Source: Ovis canadensis
Taxonomy: Eukaryota > Chordata > Mammalia > Artiodactyla > Bovidae
Assembly (NCBI RefSeq): GCF_042477335.2
Contig: NC_091245.1
Span: 113,432,501-113,496,500 of the forward strand
DNA length: 64,000 nucleotides
Reading direction: 5' to 3'
Below the pieces are notes generated by a model. It was given only the letters and a program-made list of their open reading frames with translations, had not been told where the DNA came from and did not search any database. Below are positions 47,781-57,946 of this stretch, piece after piece. Each line of letters begins with the position of its first letter. Position 1 is the first letter of the stretch. The position numbers were made by a program, and so were the translations under genes.

Positions 47781-48039
47781 GGTCCCGAAGTGGAGTCCCA
47801 GAACCGAGCTAGTTTTGCTCCCTGAAACCCGCTCAAGACAGCGCTCCTGCAAACGGAGCCTGTTACCTGCAGCCCGCTGGCTCTCCCACGCAGTCGATCA
47901 GGACCCCTACCGCCCTCATCCATAAAAGGGCCTGAGGCCAAGTCTCCGTGGCCCGAAACCAGCGGGCTCAGCCGCCCTTGTGCCTCATCGCAGCATCAGC
48001 CCGGCCCAAGAGCATCACCACATCAGCATACAACCTCAG

Positions 48040-48285
48040 CATCCCCCTACAACGCATACGAATTTTGAGACTTAGAATATGTCAGTAGGGCTACCCTAGT
48101 GGAAAGGCAGACTACGATCGCACTGGCACTCAGAGCGAGACAAGAAACACTATAGCGTAGATAAGCAACAAAGCCTTCCTGTGTAATATGAGAAGGAGTC
48201 GTATCTCGCCTTAACCTAAACAGGAAAATCACATGGAAAAGAATCGTGGACTGAGTCACTTTGCAGTCCAAGGAACGAATCCCTG
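48040..48285 (+). repeat. Diverged relic of the array spacer (L1-derived)
   Basis: GGGCTACCC, AAAGGCAG, AGCCTTCCTGTGTAATATGAGAAG, GTATCTCGCCTTAACCTA and GACTGAGTCACTTTGC match 53,700-53,910 in the same orientation, with many differences. It marks a third, older spacer copy whose following Gly-GCC and Leu genes are missing. Confidence 0.75.
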
Positions 48286-48454
48286 CCAAGGTCGAGGGCT
48301 GCCGATGTGACCGAGGCGGTTGGTTTGGTGCGGGGTTGGGTCGGGACCCGTGGTGGCCCGGGGCCCCGAGCTGCGCAGGGGGAGGTGTCGGCAGGCAGCA
48401 CGAGAGCCCGAGAGCGGTTGGGGGGCAGCGCTCTCGGAGGACGGATCGCCGCTG

Positions 48455-48526
48455 TCCTCGTTAGTATAGTGGTGAGTATCCCCGCCTGTCACGCGGGAGA
48501 CCGGGGTTCGATTCCCCGACGGGGAG
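48455..48526 (+). tRNA. tRNA-Asp (GTC)
   Basis: 72 nt, same sequence as the other two Asp genes. The anticodon GTC is at 48,488-48,490, B box GGTTCGATTCC. T5 stop at 48,538-48,542. Its 5' flank keeps only about 165 bases of the usual unit before an older spacer relic begins. The divergent Leu partner is therefore missing here. Confidence 0.98.
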
Positions 48527-48537
48527 GCAACACACCC

Positions 48538-48542
48538 TTTTT
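48538..48542 (+). terminator. Pol III terminator of tRNA-Asp
   Basis: T5, 11 bases past the tRNA end. Confidence 0.85.
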
Positions 48543-49338
48543 GGTGGCCGCGGTCGCTCTCTGTCCTGCCGCCAGGCCCCCGAGGGCCCTTCGTCCCCTC
48601 CCGCCGTCTTTGGGCGAGGCGCCAGGGGGCCGCCAACGGCGGTGCCCGGCCTAGCTCCCGGCGACCCCCTCTGTCCGTGCAGCGCTCCAGCCTGAGCCCT
48701 TTGTCGTCGGCGGGCGCACGGTCGCCACGGCGACCCCAAGGCCTTGCCCGACCATAGCAACCCTTTGGTTGTCGCGCGTGGGGGACGGGGGGCGGCGCCG
48801 GTATCCCTGTCAGGGGCAGGCCCTGCGTGGCCGCCAGCCCACGCACCGACCCACAGTGGCTGCCTGAGTGGGCTCGAAGCCTCGCGACGGCCATGCCGCG
48901 CGGCTCGGCACGGCACCGCGACGCGTGGAGGCAGGTGGGTCCCGTGTCCCCTTGTCATCGTGGGAAGTCGCCTCGCCCAGCGCCCGGTGGGGTAGGGCTT
49001 TGGCCAGCTGGGTGCTGGAAGCTGGGTGCTGGAAGCTGCGTGCCCCGCGTTGCCCGCCGGGGGTGAGGGCGGGGAGGCGTTGGCGGGCCGCGGCGGGGAG
49101 CGAAGGGCCGGAGGGCCGCAAGGCCGCGGGGGCGCCGCCCTGGGGCGGTGGGGCCGGTGGATTCCCGGCGACCGCGTGGCGCTGGCGCGCTTGGGGCGCC
49201 GCGTGGCTGCTGGGGGCGCCGGCGGCGGCGGCGCAAGCCTCCGGCTGACGGGGCGTCGGGGCAGGGATGCGGAGGCGGCGGCGAGAGTATGCTGGGGCGA
49301 GCCGGGGGCCGGAGTCTGGCGGCCGCCCGGGCTGTGGA

Positions 49339-49410
49339 GCGTTGGTGGTATAGTGGTGAGCATAGCTGCCTTCCAAGCAGTTGACCCGGGTTCGATTCCC
49401 GGCCAACGCA
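49339..49410 (+). tRNA. tRNA-Gly (TCC)
   Basis: 72 nt, decoding GGA (and GGG by wobble). Acceptor GCGTTGG pairs with CCAACGC, discriminator A. The anticodon TCC is at 49,372-49,374. A box TGGTATAGTGGTGAGCAT, B box GGTTCGATTCC. T4 stop at 49,422. Glu-CTC follows on the same strand after 278 bases. Identical to the gene at 57,860. Confidence 0.98.
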
Positions 49411-49421
49411 GCGGGCCGACC

Positions 49422-49425
49422 TTTT
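49422..49425 (+). terminator. Pol III terminator of tRNA-Gly(TCC)
   Basis: T4, 11 bases past the tRNA end. Confidence 0.75.
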
Positions 49426-49688
49426 GCTGAGTTCCAGCGCTCTCCCGGCAGGGGCGTTCGGGGGACAGAGAGGTGGGAGCAGGGAGCCAGCCCGCTGGCC
49501 GGCGGCTTTTGGCGTGTGTGCGAGAAGCCGGCGGCGCGCGCGGTGTTTTGAGGGTGCTGAAAGCAAGACGGCACGGCAGGGCAGGCGGCTGCACTTGCAA
49601 AGGCCGGGTGTGGGCAGCAAGGTGGCACGGGCGGGTGGCATGGAGGCGCGGGGCTCACCAGGAGCAGGCGAGGCCTGAACCCCGACGC

Positions 49689-49760
49689 TCCCTGGTGGTC
49701 TAGTGGTTAGGATTCGGCGCTCTCACCGCCGCGGCCCGGGTTCGATTCCCGGTCAGGGAA
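49689..49760 (+). tRNA. tRNA-Glu (CTC)
   Basis: 72 nt, decoding GAG. Acceptor TCCCTGG pairs with TCAGGGA with wobble, discriminator A. The anticodon CTC is at 49,722-49,724. A box TGGTCTAGTGGTTAGGAT, B box GGTTCGATTCC. No T4 follows directly. The flank reads CCTTTCTTCTTCC, and the first T4 lies near 49,822, so either a weak T-rich stop or a longer trailer is used. Identical to the gene at 58,210. This isoacceptor is the ancestor type of the CHR SINE heads seen elsewhere in the window. Confidence 0.98.
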
Positions 49761-50613
49761 GCCTTTCTTCTTCCTCTCCGCCTGCCACCTGCCCACGTCC
49801 TCGCTGGACACCCTGCCACCCTTTTCTTAGCCTACGCTTGCTCAGCGCTGCGCCAGAGGCCCCCGGGACCCTGCCCGCCCAGCCCCAGCACGATTCAGGC
49901 CACCTCCGCCGTCCCGCGGGGCAAAGGTTTTGGCCGCAGTGGCAACCTCGCGCCGCTTCCACCACGACGCGCCTCAGGCCTCCCATCCACCAGCCCCCCC
50001 CCCCCAACCCCACCCCCCGCCTCCCTCCCTCCTGAGGGGCTGCGGCTGCTGCCCCTGGTGGTGGCGGTGATGCTCCTGGGCTTGTGCTGGTTCTCCTGCT
50101 GTGGGTGGTGGTGAGGAGGTGGGCTTGGATAGGGCCGGCGGCGGTAGGGGTGGGGGTAGGGCTGGGGGTAGGGGCGTGGGCTGTGGCGGTCGCCAGCTGG
50201 GGGCCAGCAGCGGCAGGGGCGGTGGCCACAGCCGAAGGTGAGCGAGGGGGATCTGCCTCTGGGAGTGGGGGCCGTGGCCACGGACCGCCTGCCTTGTCGT
50301 GTCTCTCATGCCAGCCACCTCTCTGGGCGGCTTGGCCAGTGCGCGCCAGGTCCCGGGCTGGCTGTGACTCCCGTGTGCCGCTGGCGACTCCAAGAGGGTT
50401 CTGGTCTTGAGTGGGCTCTGGGAGGCGGACCACGGCGCCCGGGAGGCATGGGTAGCAGTTCAGTCGCCCGGGGGCAGCGATGCCTGCCAGGGAGGACAAC
50501 CCGACCATCGTGCTGTTTCCCTTGCCTGACCACAGCTCTCAATCCTACTGGACTGAGGCAAGATTTACCCAGGCCTCCCTCCCCCACTCGTAACCAAAGG
50601 TGGGCACTCGGGT

Positions 50614-50651
<38 letters not shown>

Positions 50652-52089
50652 CGCCCTGTTCCACGCACCCCTCCCCTAGTTATGACATCGAATAGTTTCC
50701 CATTCTCTCCAAACTGTCTATCCAGGATCCACTCCATCCCTCTCCCCACCCTGTCACCGTCTTCCCCTAGGAACTCTGCGCGAGGGTGATCCTCCAGCAC
50801 AGTCTCCTCTTGGCCCCGTCTCGGCTGGTCTATCCCCAAAGGGTTTCACGTCTGTTCAAGGACTGTGTCCTTCGGAGGGGAAGTGGACGGCAGACGAAAG
50901 GCACCAACGTGCGGCGAGGGCGGCACACTCGGGTGCGATGGCACAAAGGCGAGTGCCCTGTGGGAAAGGAGCCCCTGTGGCCCGACGTGTGCTTGCCGTC
51001 GCCAAAGGAGGTTTCCTCGAGTTCCCTGCCGGGGCTGTGGGCGTCAGAGTGCATGGGGGAGAGTATCGGAGGAAGGTGCTTGGGGCCATGGCTGGTGGGC
51101 GCCCCACGTGGATCAGGGACCCGCGCAGGGCGATCGCGAGCAGAGGGCGCGGCGGCGAGCAGGGAGCTGGGAGGCAGGCCCCGGGGTGCTTGGTCGGGGC
51201 GTCTGCATGGACGGCCGGCGGGAAGGGGCGGCGTGGGGCTCTCGGGGACCTGGCCGAAAGATCGGCAGGCCACTCGAGCAGGGCCTCTACAGAAGCATGG
51301 GCGCGGCGGCGAAGCCGTGCCAGGCACATGTGAGAGGCTGGGACGGATCTGCGGTAGGTAGGGGTGGGCGTGGGGGTTGGGCTGGGGCTGCGGAGCCAGA
51401 GGGAGGCCCGCACTGGTGAACGCCAGGGCAGGGCAGGCCAGGGCAGGACGTGTGAGGGATAGCCCGAGCTCCAGGGGGATGTTGGGTGGGGAGGTGGGGC
51501 CGAGCCTGGAGTCTGGCGGGAAAGGCAGAGGGCAGGCCGTGACAGTGACGGGGCTGTGGCGTGAGGAAGATGGCGGGTGAGCACTCCATTTGGGTCGGGT
51601 GGCGGGTGAGCGGGGGCGAGCCACACTGGTGCTCGGTGCCACAGGCTGCTCAGGCTCGGCGGCGGGCTGTGGCTCTGGGCGGAGGCTAGGACGCAGGCAA
51701 GCGAAGGACAGAAACGGAGCGCCAGCGCCAGCTGGGGGCCAGACCCGGTCCGAGATGGGTGGGCCCACCGTACCGCCCCAGAGACCAAAGTCACCACCCA
51801 TCGGGAGGGAGTGTCCAGTGTCGGGGGTGACACTGCTGGGGCCTCAGGGTGGGATGGGGCGGGGGTGGCTGGCAGCGCAGGTGGCTGTGATTTCATGAGG
51901 GCCAAGGAGAGCTCCCATGTGACCGGGCACAGTCAGCCCTCCAGGGCACACGCCCGCAGAGGGCAAACCTCGGGGAGGTCTGAGGGTCCGGACACCGCCA
52001 CCGCCTCGGCAGCACCGCCTGCCAGGGCCCGTACACGGAGCAAACCCCAGCGCCCAGCCACACACGGCGGGCCCAAGAAGGGGTGGCAT
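49761..52089. other. GC-rich array spacer, first part, no gene
   Basis: High-GC sequence with G- and C-rich tracts (for example a C run at about 49,987) and several long but overlapping frames on both strands caused by the composition. No protein family is recognisable. It repeats at 58,282-60,614. Confidence 0.6.
50615..50648. repeat. (CA)17 microsatellite, unit 1
   Basis: Seventeen CA units in the spacer. The counterpart in unit 2 has nineteen. Confidence 0.97.
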
Positions 52090-53940
52090 CGATGCAGCAT
52101 GGCGCCATCACTCAGGCATCAGAAACACGTCAAGAATTGCCAGTTGTCACAAGCAATGATGCAGCTGGAGACTCTTACACTCGGCAGAGAATGTCAGACC
52201 GCGTTGGACCGAGGCATGTGGAGCATGGAAAATAATACAAAACGAAGCTATTTGCCAGGAGAAACCGACTCACGCAGAAACCCACCTTAGGGTAACGCAA
52301 GCGGAAAGGCAGCGCTGGAGGGATGACTGGGGAGCTGCAACGCACAGATACGCAGGACCCTGTCTAAAGGGAGAAGCGCCAAGGTTATCCAGTTCAACAC
52401 AGGGAATCAGCGTCAGTGCCCTGGAGTAACCTCAAGTGGAAGAGAATCTGAAACCATATATGACACTCGCGATCTGCACAAGCAAAACAGGATCACACTG
52501 CGGTTCACCGGAAACCAGCACAATATTGGGAATCCACTGTACTTCCGCAACAACCGTGACTACGACGTCGGAGTAAGCTTTCAAAAGAAAACTAACTCAG
52601 CAGGCAATGAAGTCAGCGGAAAACAGGTGAGCTATGCCAACCCCACCCTGGGTACATATCCACGAAAGGCGCAGCTCTTCATTCGGAAAGACACATGCAA
52701 CCCCCACAGTCACAGCAGCACCGTTTGCCATAGCCGAGACGTGGAGAAAACCCTAGTGCCCATCCCCAAAGGCTCAGCCACCAAGATGCAGTATCAGAGA
52801 AAGGGAGAGAATGGGATGTCACCGAGCCGTCCACAAGAGGCAGATAGTGTCACTGGCAGCAACGGCGGCTGGAGCTGCAGAATATTACCCTTGGTGAGGG
52901 AAGTCAAACAGACAAGGTCACGGATGGGTGGACTCTAAAGTGTTGTACAAATGAATCCCTGGGCCAACCAGCCACAGACTCTCAGACACAGGAAAGCCGC
53001 TTGGGGCTTCCCAAGGGCGCAGTCAGGGACCGAGGGATGAATGAGGAGCCGGGCTCAACGGATCAACCGTACCAGTACTGCGTAGGAAGGGGAGGAGGAA
53101 CAAGGACACGCGGGATACCGCAGGGAATGAGATCCCATATGCTGTCATCACCCGCAATGGAAACGAGCTGAACACATGAGCCCCCCCCCCACCCACCCAC
53201 AGACAGGACTGAACCCCAACGCTGTACAGCGGAAACGCACACCAGGTTGTAGATCAACTACGCTTCCAGGACAAGTGCTACTCCGTCGAAGTCAGTCAGT
53301 CGAGGATCAGTCCAGCAATAGGAAAAAGAAGAGCTTCCATTATGATCCAGGAAAGCCAACCCTGGGCACGCGTCGGGAAAAGACGACAAATACCCCTAAT
53401 GGGGAGAGATGCAGGCATCCCCCAGGGTCACCGCAGCCCTCTGTGCCGGAGCCGAGACCCGCGGGAAACGCCCAAGTGCCCGTCGGCACGTGGCCGGCAC
53501 AAGAAGGTGAGGGATATCTGTACCGTGGAATATGACGCAGCCCTCAAGAAGGAGCCGCCATCGCCATGGGCCGCAAGGTCAGACGGACCCACAGAAGGGT
53601 CCGCTCAGTGAAGTGAGTCGCTTGGATCGGGAGAAAGCTCTGTGGACTCTTAACGACGAATACAGACGAATCTATGCGCAAAGGGGAAAGCGACCTGGAG
53701 ACCCCGAAAACGTACATAGGGCTACCCAAGGGGAAAGGCAGGGAGGGACGAAGTTGAAGTCGGATCAAGAGATAGGAAAGACTGTGCTTACAGTAGAAGA
53801 GCAACAGAGCTTTCCTCTGTAGCAGGAGAAGTGTATCTGTATCTCGCCTTCACCTACACTGGAAGACCACCTGGCAAAGAACAGGGGACTGAATCACTTT
53901 GCCGGGCACCTGAGACTCACCCAGGAATGTGAATCCGTTC
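52090..53940 (+). repeat. L1-derived part of the spacer, three 3' ends, GC-shifted
   Basis: Three successive L1 3' pieces are readable. At 52,150-52,560: AGAAACCGACTCACGCAGAAA, AACACAGGGAATCAG, GAAACCAGCACAATATTGG. At 52,640-53,290: GGGTACATATCCACGAAAGG, CATAGCCGAGACGTGGA, GGTTGTAGATCAACTACGC. At 53,510-53,940: GTGGAATATGACGCAGCCC, CAGTGAAGTGAGTCGC, GACTGAATCACTTTGCCGG. Compared with the L1 text I remember, many A/T positions have become G/C. Frames are broken. Confidence 0.75.
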
Positions 53941-54844
53941 TACTTGTGTTCGAAGAAGCAGAAAAAGGAGCAGGCCGTGGCTTGAAGCGGGGGGTGGGGG
54001 GAGGCAGGCCAGTGGGACAGATGCAAAGGCAGGTTCCTTGGCAAGAGTGGGATTTGGAACGGCTCAGGGAGGAACGGGGCGTGGGGGGCGGGGTGTGTGG
54101 AGATGGGGGAGGCGGGGAGCTGGGGGTGGGATGGGTGCATGTGGGGGAGTAGGGGGACGACAGTGAGGCTGCAGGCTGAGGTGGGGGTGCTCTTGGGGCA
54201 GGGCTGATGCTGAGGTGAGGCGCGCAAGAGGGTTTCAGGGGGAAGGGGTGGTGTTTGAGGCGGTGAGGGCGTTGCTGTTGGAAACCTGTTTCTGCCGAGG
54301 CCAGGCCCGAGGGCGAGGGCCGGCAGCTGGTGGACTTCTTTGGAACTCGTCCTGCAAGACGTGGTCCAGGGACCCTGCAGGCAAAAGGGAGGTATGCTTG
54401 CCAGATGTGGCAGCTCCCTTGCTCCTGGCTGTGCAAACGTAGTGTGATTGATTTCTCTCGGAGTGTGGGGAGAGTGAGGCAGGGAGCTTGGAGACGGACG
54501 TTGTGAAAGATGAAGTGTGGTGCGGGCGGCTGCCAGCGGTGGGGTATTCCTGCCAGTGCAGTCCCCGAGCCCTCGGCTGGGTCCGGGTGAGGACGCGAGC
54601 AAACACAAGAAAGGTGCCTGGACGCACGGGCGGCTGAGCCCGCAGGGTTTGGGGCCACGAAGGCTTGGCAGCAGGGCCTTTTGTGGGTGAGGTGGGGAGG
54701 GGTCCTGGGCATCTGTGTGGGAGAGGCAGCGGGCGGCAGGTAGCCAGCCAGCGTTTGCAGGAGCGCTGCCTCGAGCGCGTTTCAGCGGGCAGACCTAGTT
54801 GGGCTCTGGGGCCGCACCGTGGGACCAAAAGGGGACGCTGGGGC
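53941..54844. other. Spacer, G-rich end, no gene
   Basis: G-rich tracts (GGGGGGTGGGGGGAGG-type) and no recognisable coding. It leads to the 3' side of Gly-GCC. Repeats at 62,467-63,367 with a 3-base length difference. Confidence 0.5.
54827..54830 (-). terminator. Pol III terminator of tRNA-Gly(GCC)
   Basis: T4 on the minus strand, 14 bases past the tRNA end. Confidence 0.75.
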
Positions 54845-54915
54845 TGCATGGGCCGGGAATCGAACCCGGGCCTCCCGCGTGGCAGGCGAGAATTCTACCA
54901 CTGAACCACCCATGC
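54845..54915 (-). tRNA. tRNA-Gly (GCC)
   Basis: 71 nt, minus strand. The anticodon GCC is at 54,883-54,881. All stems pair and the sequence equals that of the gene at 47,692. It faces the plus-strand Glu gene across the 5.1-kb spacer. Leu-CAG lies 1.5 kb to its right on the same strand. Confidence 0.98.
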
Positions 54916-56396
54916 ACCGGTGGCCAGCGCCGCCCGTCGCTGCCCCTCAGGCGCTGGCCGCCACCCGCCCGCCGCTGCTCACTGCTCGCCCGTGGGCATC
55001 TCTCTGCCCCGTTGCAGCGGGAGACGACGGGCGGGCGACCTGTAAGACAGGATCCGGGCACGTGCAGGACCCCGGGGCGCGGCGCTCTCGGAGGGAGCCC
55101 GGGGCGACGGGACGCGGGCCCACGCGGCCCGTCCCGCGCCTTCTGCGCCGACCACGGCCGCCGCGACCCTGTCGGTGTCGCGTGAGGGCGCCGGGAGCCG
55201 ACGCCGTCTGCCCGGCGCCGGGATCCCTGTCAGGTGCAGGCGCTGCGTGGTCGCTGCGGCCGCGCGCAGACGTGCCTCTCAGCGACCGCCGGGTCCCGGC
55301 CCAAAGTCCCTCTGGCGGGCTGGCTTTCCGGCCGTGCCGGGGTGGGGCGTGCGAGAGCGGGCGGGGGAAGGGACGCCGGGCTCGGTCTGTGCGGGAAGCG
55401 CGAGCGCGGGAGGGCGACGCCTCCGAGCGCCTCCGCCACCGCCCCCTACCCGCCCTCCCCCCGCCATCCCATCCTTAGACCCGCGCTCAGGCCCAGGGAC
55501 CCAAAGGCGTGTGAGCCTGGCTCCTGCGCTCTGGCCGACCGCGCTCCCGGGGTCCGGCTCTGACGGGGTGGTGGTGGTGAGCAGGGGCCCTTTGGCAGCG
55601 CGGCTCCTGGCTCGGGGACTGCGGGCTGAGAGGCAGGGAGCGAGCCAGGGCGGGCTTGGCTCCGGCCGGGGCAGCGGCTTCCCACGGGAACGGGCGCCGT
55701 GGCGCCGAGGTCGGGGGCGCGGGCCGGGCGCCGGGGGGTGGGCTGGACGGGCACGCAGGGCTTCCGCTCCCTCCCCAGCGGAGCACCCTTCCCGGGACGG
55801 ACTCGTGCAAGGAAGGCCGGTGTGCGCTGGCCAGCAGGAAGGCTGGATGGCACGCGTCCAGGGCGGGCGGCAGGCAGGTTGCGGCCCGGCCAAGAACGCA
55901 CGGCGGAGAAGGGTCGAGGGCACGCGGCAGCCCCTTGGCGGGCAAGGCGGGGGCTCGGCCGCCTCGCTGTGGCTGGGGAGCGCAGGCGGGCCGGCGGGGC
56001 GGGCGCGGAGGACGGGGTGCCGGCCTGGCGGGAGAGCTGGCGGGGGCAGCCGTGGAAGCAAGGCTGCGAGGGCGAGTAGGCCGTTCCCCGGGCAGAAGTC
56101 GGAGCGCCGGCGAAGGGAGGAGGGCTTGCCACCCGCCGCGGGGCTGCGTGCTTCGGCGCGGCCGGGGGCGGGGCGCGGCGGGGCTGTGGGAGTGGAAGTG
56201 GGAGGGTGGGCGAGTGTGGGCCAGGGGGAGGCAGGGAGGCAGGAAAAGCAGCAGCTGCAGCTGCAGCCAGCTGGCGAGGAAAGATGCGCTGAGAAGGACT
56301 GAAGGTGCCTTCTGTGGGGGTGCAGGTGGCGGCGGGAGGGCGTGTGTGGAGAAAGGCAGTGGCGCGCGGAGGACGGGTGCGTTTGTCCGGCGGGCC

Positions 56397-56400
56397 AAAA
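56397..56400 (-). terminator. Pol III terminator of tRNA-Leu
   Basis: T4 on the minus strand, 8 bases past the tRNA end. Confidence 0.75.
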
Positions 56401-56408
56401 GGCTGGCT

Positions 56409-56491
56409 TGTCAGGAGTGGGATTCGAACCCACGCCTCCAGGGGAGACTGCGACCTGAACGCAGCGCCTTAGACCGCTCGGCCATCCTGAC
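56409..56491 (-). tRNA. tRNA-Leu (CAG)
   Basis: 83 nt, minus strand. The anticodon CAG is at 56,457-56,455. It has the long variable arm and acceptor pairing of the copy at 46,170. Divergent from Asp-GTC (57,047, plus), with 555 bases between their 5' ends, which hold the CAGG repeat and a very CpG-rich segment. Confidence 0.98.
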
Positions 56492-56585
56492 GGCGGGCCT
56501 GGCTGGGCGCGTGGCCGCTCGCCTGGCTGGGACCCGACGCGGCGCGAGCACCGGCGCCCTTGGCGGGCCGCGGGCGGCGCCACGC

Positions 56586-56609
56586 CAGGCAGGCAGGCAG
56601 GCAGGCAGG
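56586..56609. repeat. (CAGG)6 tetranucleotide repeat
   Basis: Inverted counterpart of the (CCTG)8 tract at 46,044. Confidence 0.95.
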
Positions 56610-57046
56610 CGGGCGGGCGTCCGGAGTGGGGGTCGACGGAGCCGGCGCGCGGCGGCCGGCCGAGGCGCCTGGCTCCGCCGCCGCTCGCGCCGCGGACCCA
56701 GAGGGCCCTGGGCGGGCCGGCCCCTCCCCACCCGCGCCTGTCCTGGCCCGACGCCGGCCGGCGCGCGCCCACCGTGTCGTCGCAGCCCCGCTTGCCTTCT
56801 CGCGCCCCCTTCTCCCGGCGGAACGCCCGCGTTGGAGGCAAGAGGCGGCGCGCTGGGGAGGGTCCAGTGCCCCGGGGGTCCGGGTCCCTGTCGGGGTGGC
56901 GGGCTGCCGCTGTGACCGAGGCGGTTGGTCTGGTGCGCGGTTGGGTCGGGACCCGTGGTGGCCGGCGGCCCGTGCTGGGCAAGGGGAGGCGTGGGCAGGC
57001 AGCCCGAGAGCCCGAGGGCGGCCGGGCGGCAGGACGGTCGCCGCCG

Positions 57047-57118
57047 TCCTCGTTAGTATAGTGGTGAGTATCCCCGCCTGTCACGCGGGAGACCGGGGTT
57101 CGATTCCCCGACGGGGAG
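57047..57118 (+). tRNA. tRNA-Asp (GTC)
   Basis: 72 nt. The anticodon GTC is at 57,080-57,082, identical to the other Asp genes. T5 stop at 57,130-57,134. Its 5' flank matches the mirrored flank of the gene at 45,538 for hundreds of bases. Confidence 0.98.
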
Positions 57119-57129
57119 GCAACACACCC

Positions 57130-57134
57130 TTTTT
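57130..57134 (+). terminator. Pol III terminator of tRNA-Asp
   Basis: T5, 11 bases past the tRNA end. Confidence 0.85.
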
Positions 57135-57859
57135 GGTGGCCGCGGTCGCTCTCTGTCCTGCCGCCAGGCCCCGGAGGGCCCTTCGCCTCCTCCCGACGTC
57201 TTTGGGCGAGGCGCCAGGGCGCCGCCGACGGCGGTGCCCGGCCTAGCTCCCGGCGACCCCCTCTGCCCGTGCAGCGCTCCAGCCTGAGCCCTTTGTCGTC
57301 GGCGGGCGCACGGTCGCCACGGCGGAGCGAGGGCCTCCTTGGCGACCCCACGGCCTTGCCCGACCATAGCCGGATCTGGCGGCCGGCCGGCCGCCCGCCC
57401 ACGCGCCGACCCCCAGTGGCTGCCTGAGTGGGCTCGTAGGCTCGCGACGGCCCCGCCGCGTGCAGGCAGGTGGGTCCCGTGTCCCCTTGTCGTCGTGGGA
57501 AGTGGCCTCGCCCAGCGCCCGGTGGAGTAGCGCTTTGGCCAGCTGGGTGCTGGAAGCTGCGTGCCCCGCGTTGCCCGCCGGGGGTGAGGGCGGGGAGGCG
57601 TTGGCGGGCCGCGGCGGGGAGCGAAGGGCCGGAGGGCCGCAAGGCCGCGGGGGCGCCGCCCTGGGGCGGTGGGGCCGGTGGATTCCCGGCGACCGCGTGG
57701 CGCTGGCGCGCTCGGGGCGCCGCGTGGCTGCTGGGAGCGCCGGCGGCGGCGGCGCAAGCCTCCGGCTGACGGGGCGTCGGGGCAGGGATGCGGAGGCGGC
57801 GGCGAGAGTATGCTGGGGCGAGCCCGGGGCCGGCGTCTGGCGGCCGCCCGGGCTGTGGA

Positions 57860-57931
57860 GCGTTGGTGGTATAGTGGTGAGCATAGCTGCCTTCCAAGCA
57901 GTTGACCCGGGTTCGATTCCCGGCCAACGCA
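57860..57931 (+). tRNA. tRNA-Gly (TCC)
   Basis: 72 nt. The anticodon TCC is at 57,893-57,895, identical to the unit 1 gene. T4 stop at 57,943. The upstream flank differs from unit 1 only by scattered bases and a 15-base tandem duplication that unit 1 has at about 49,012-49,041. Confidence 0.98.
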
Positions 57932-57942
57932 GCGGGCCGACC

Positions 57943-57946
57943 TTTT
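57943..57946 (+). terminator. Pol III terminator of tRNA-Gly(TCC)
   Basis: T4, 11 bases past the tRNA end. Confidence 0.75.

Larger units (their letters stand above)
44338..47990 (-). repeat. Inverted tRNA-array unit (left arm)
   Basis: This block is the reverse complement of 54,800-58,290. It carries Glu and Gly-TCC relics, Asp-GTC, Leu-CAG and Gly-GCC in mirrored order and orientation. Flanks around Leu and Asp agree almost base for base with the right arm, while 44,338-44,900 is strongly diverged. GC and CpG content jump at its left border near 44,340. Confidence 0.9.
48290..56880 (+). repeat. tRNA array, direct unit 1
   Basis: Order: Asp(+), Gly-TCC(+), Glu(+), 5.1-kb spacer, Gly-GCC(-), Leu(-). 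The text from about 49,020 to 55,480 repeats at 57,540-64,000 almost without change. The offset moves from 8,521 to 8,522 (C tract), 8,526 (CA repeat) and 8,523 (a 3-base difference near 54,160). The first 700 bases differ more, with indels and an imported patch. Confidence 0.93.

Noticed and set aside
50615-50648. The CA repeat as a regulatory Z-DNA element
   Set aside because: It differs in length between the units and has no other supporting signal. An ordinary microsatellite is enough.
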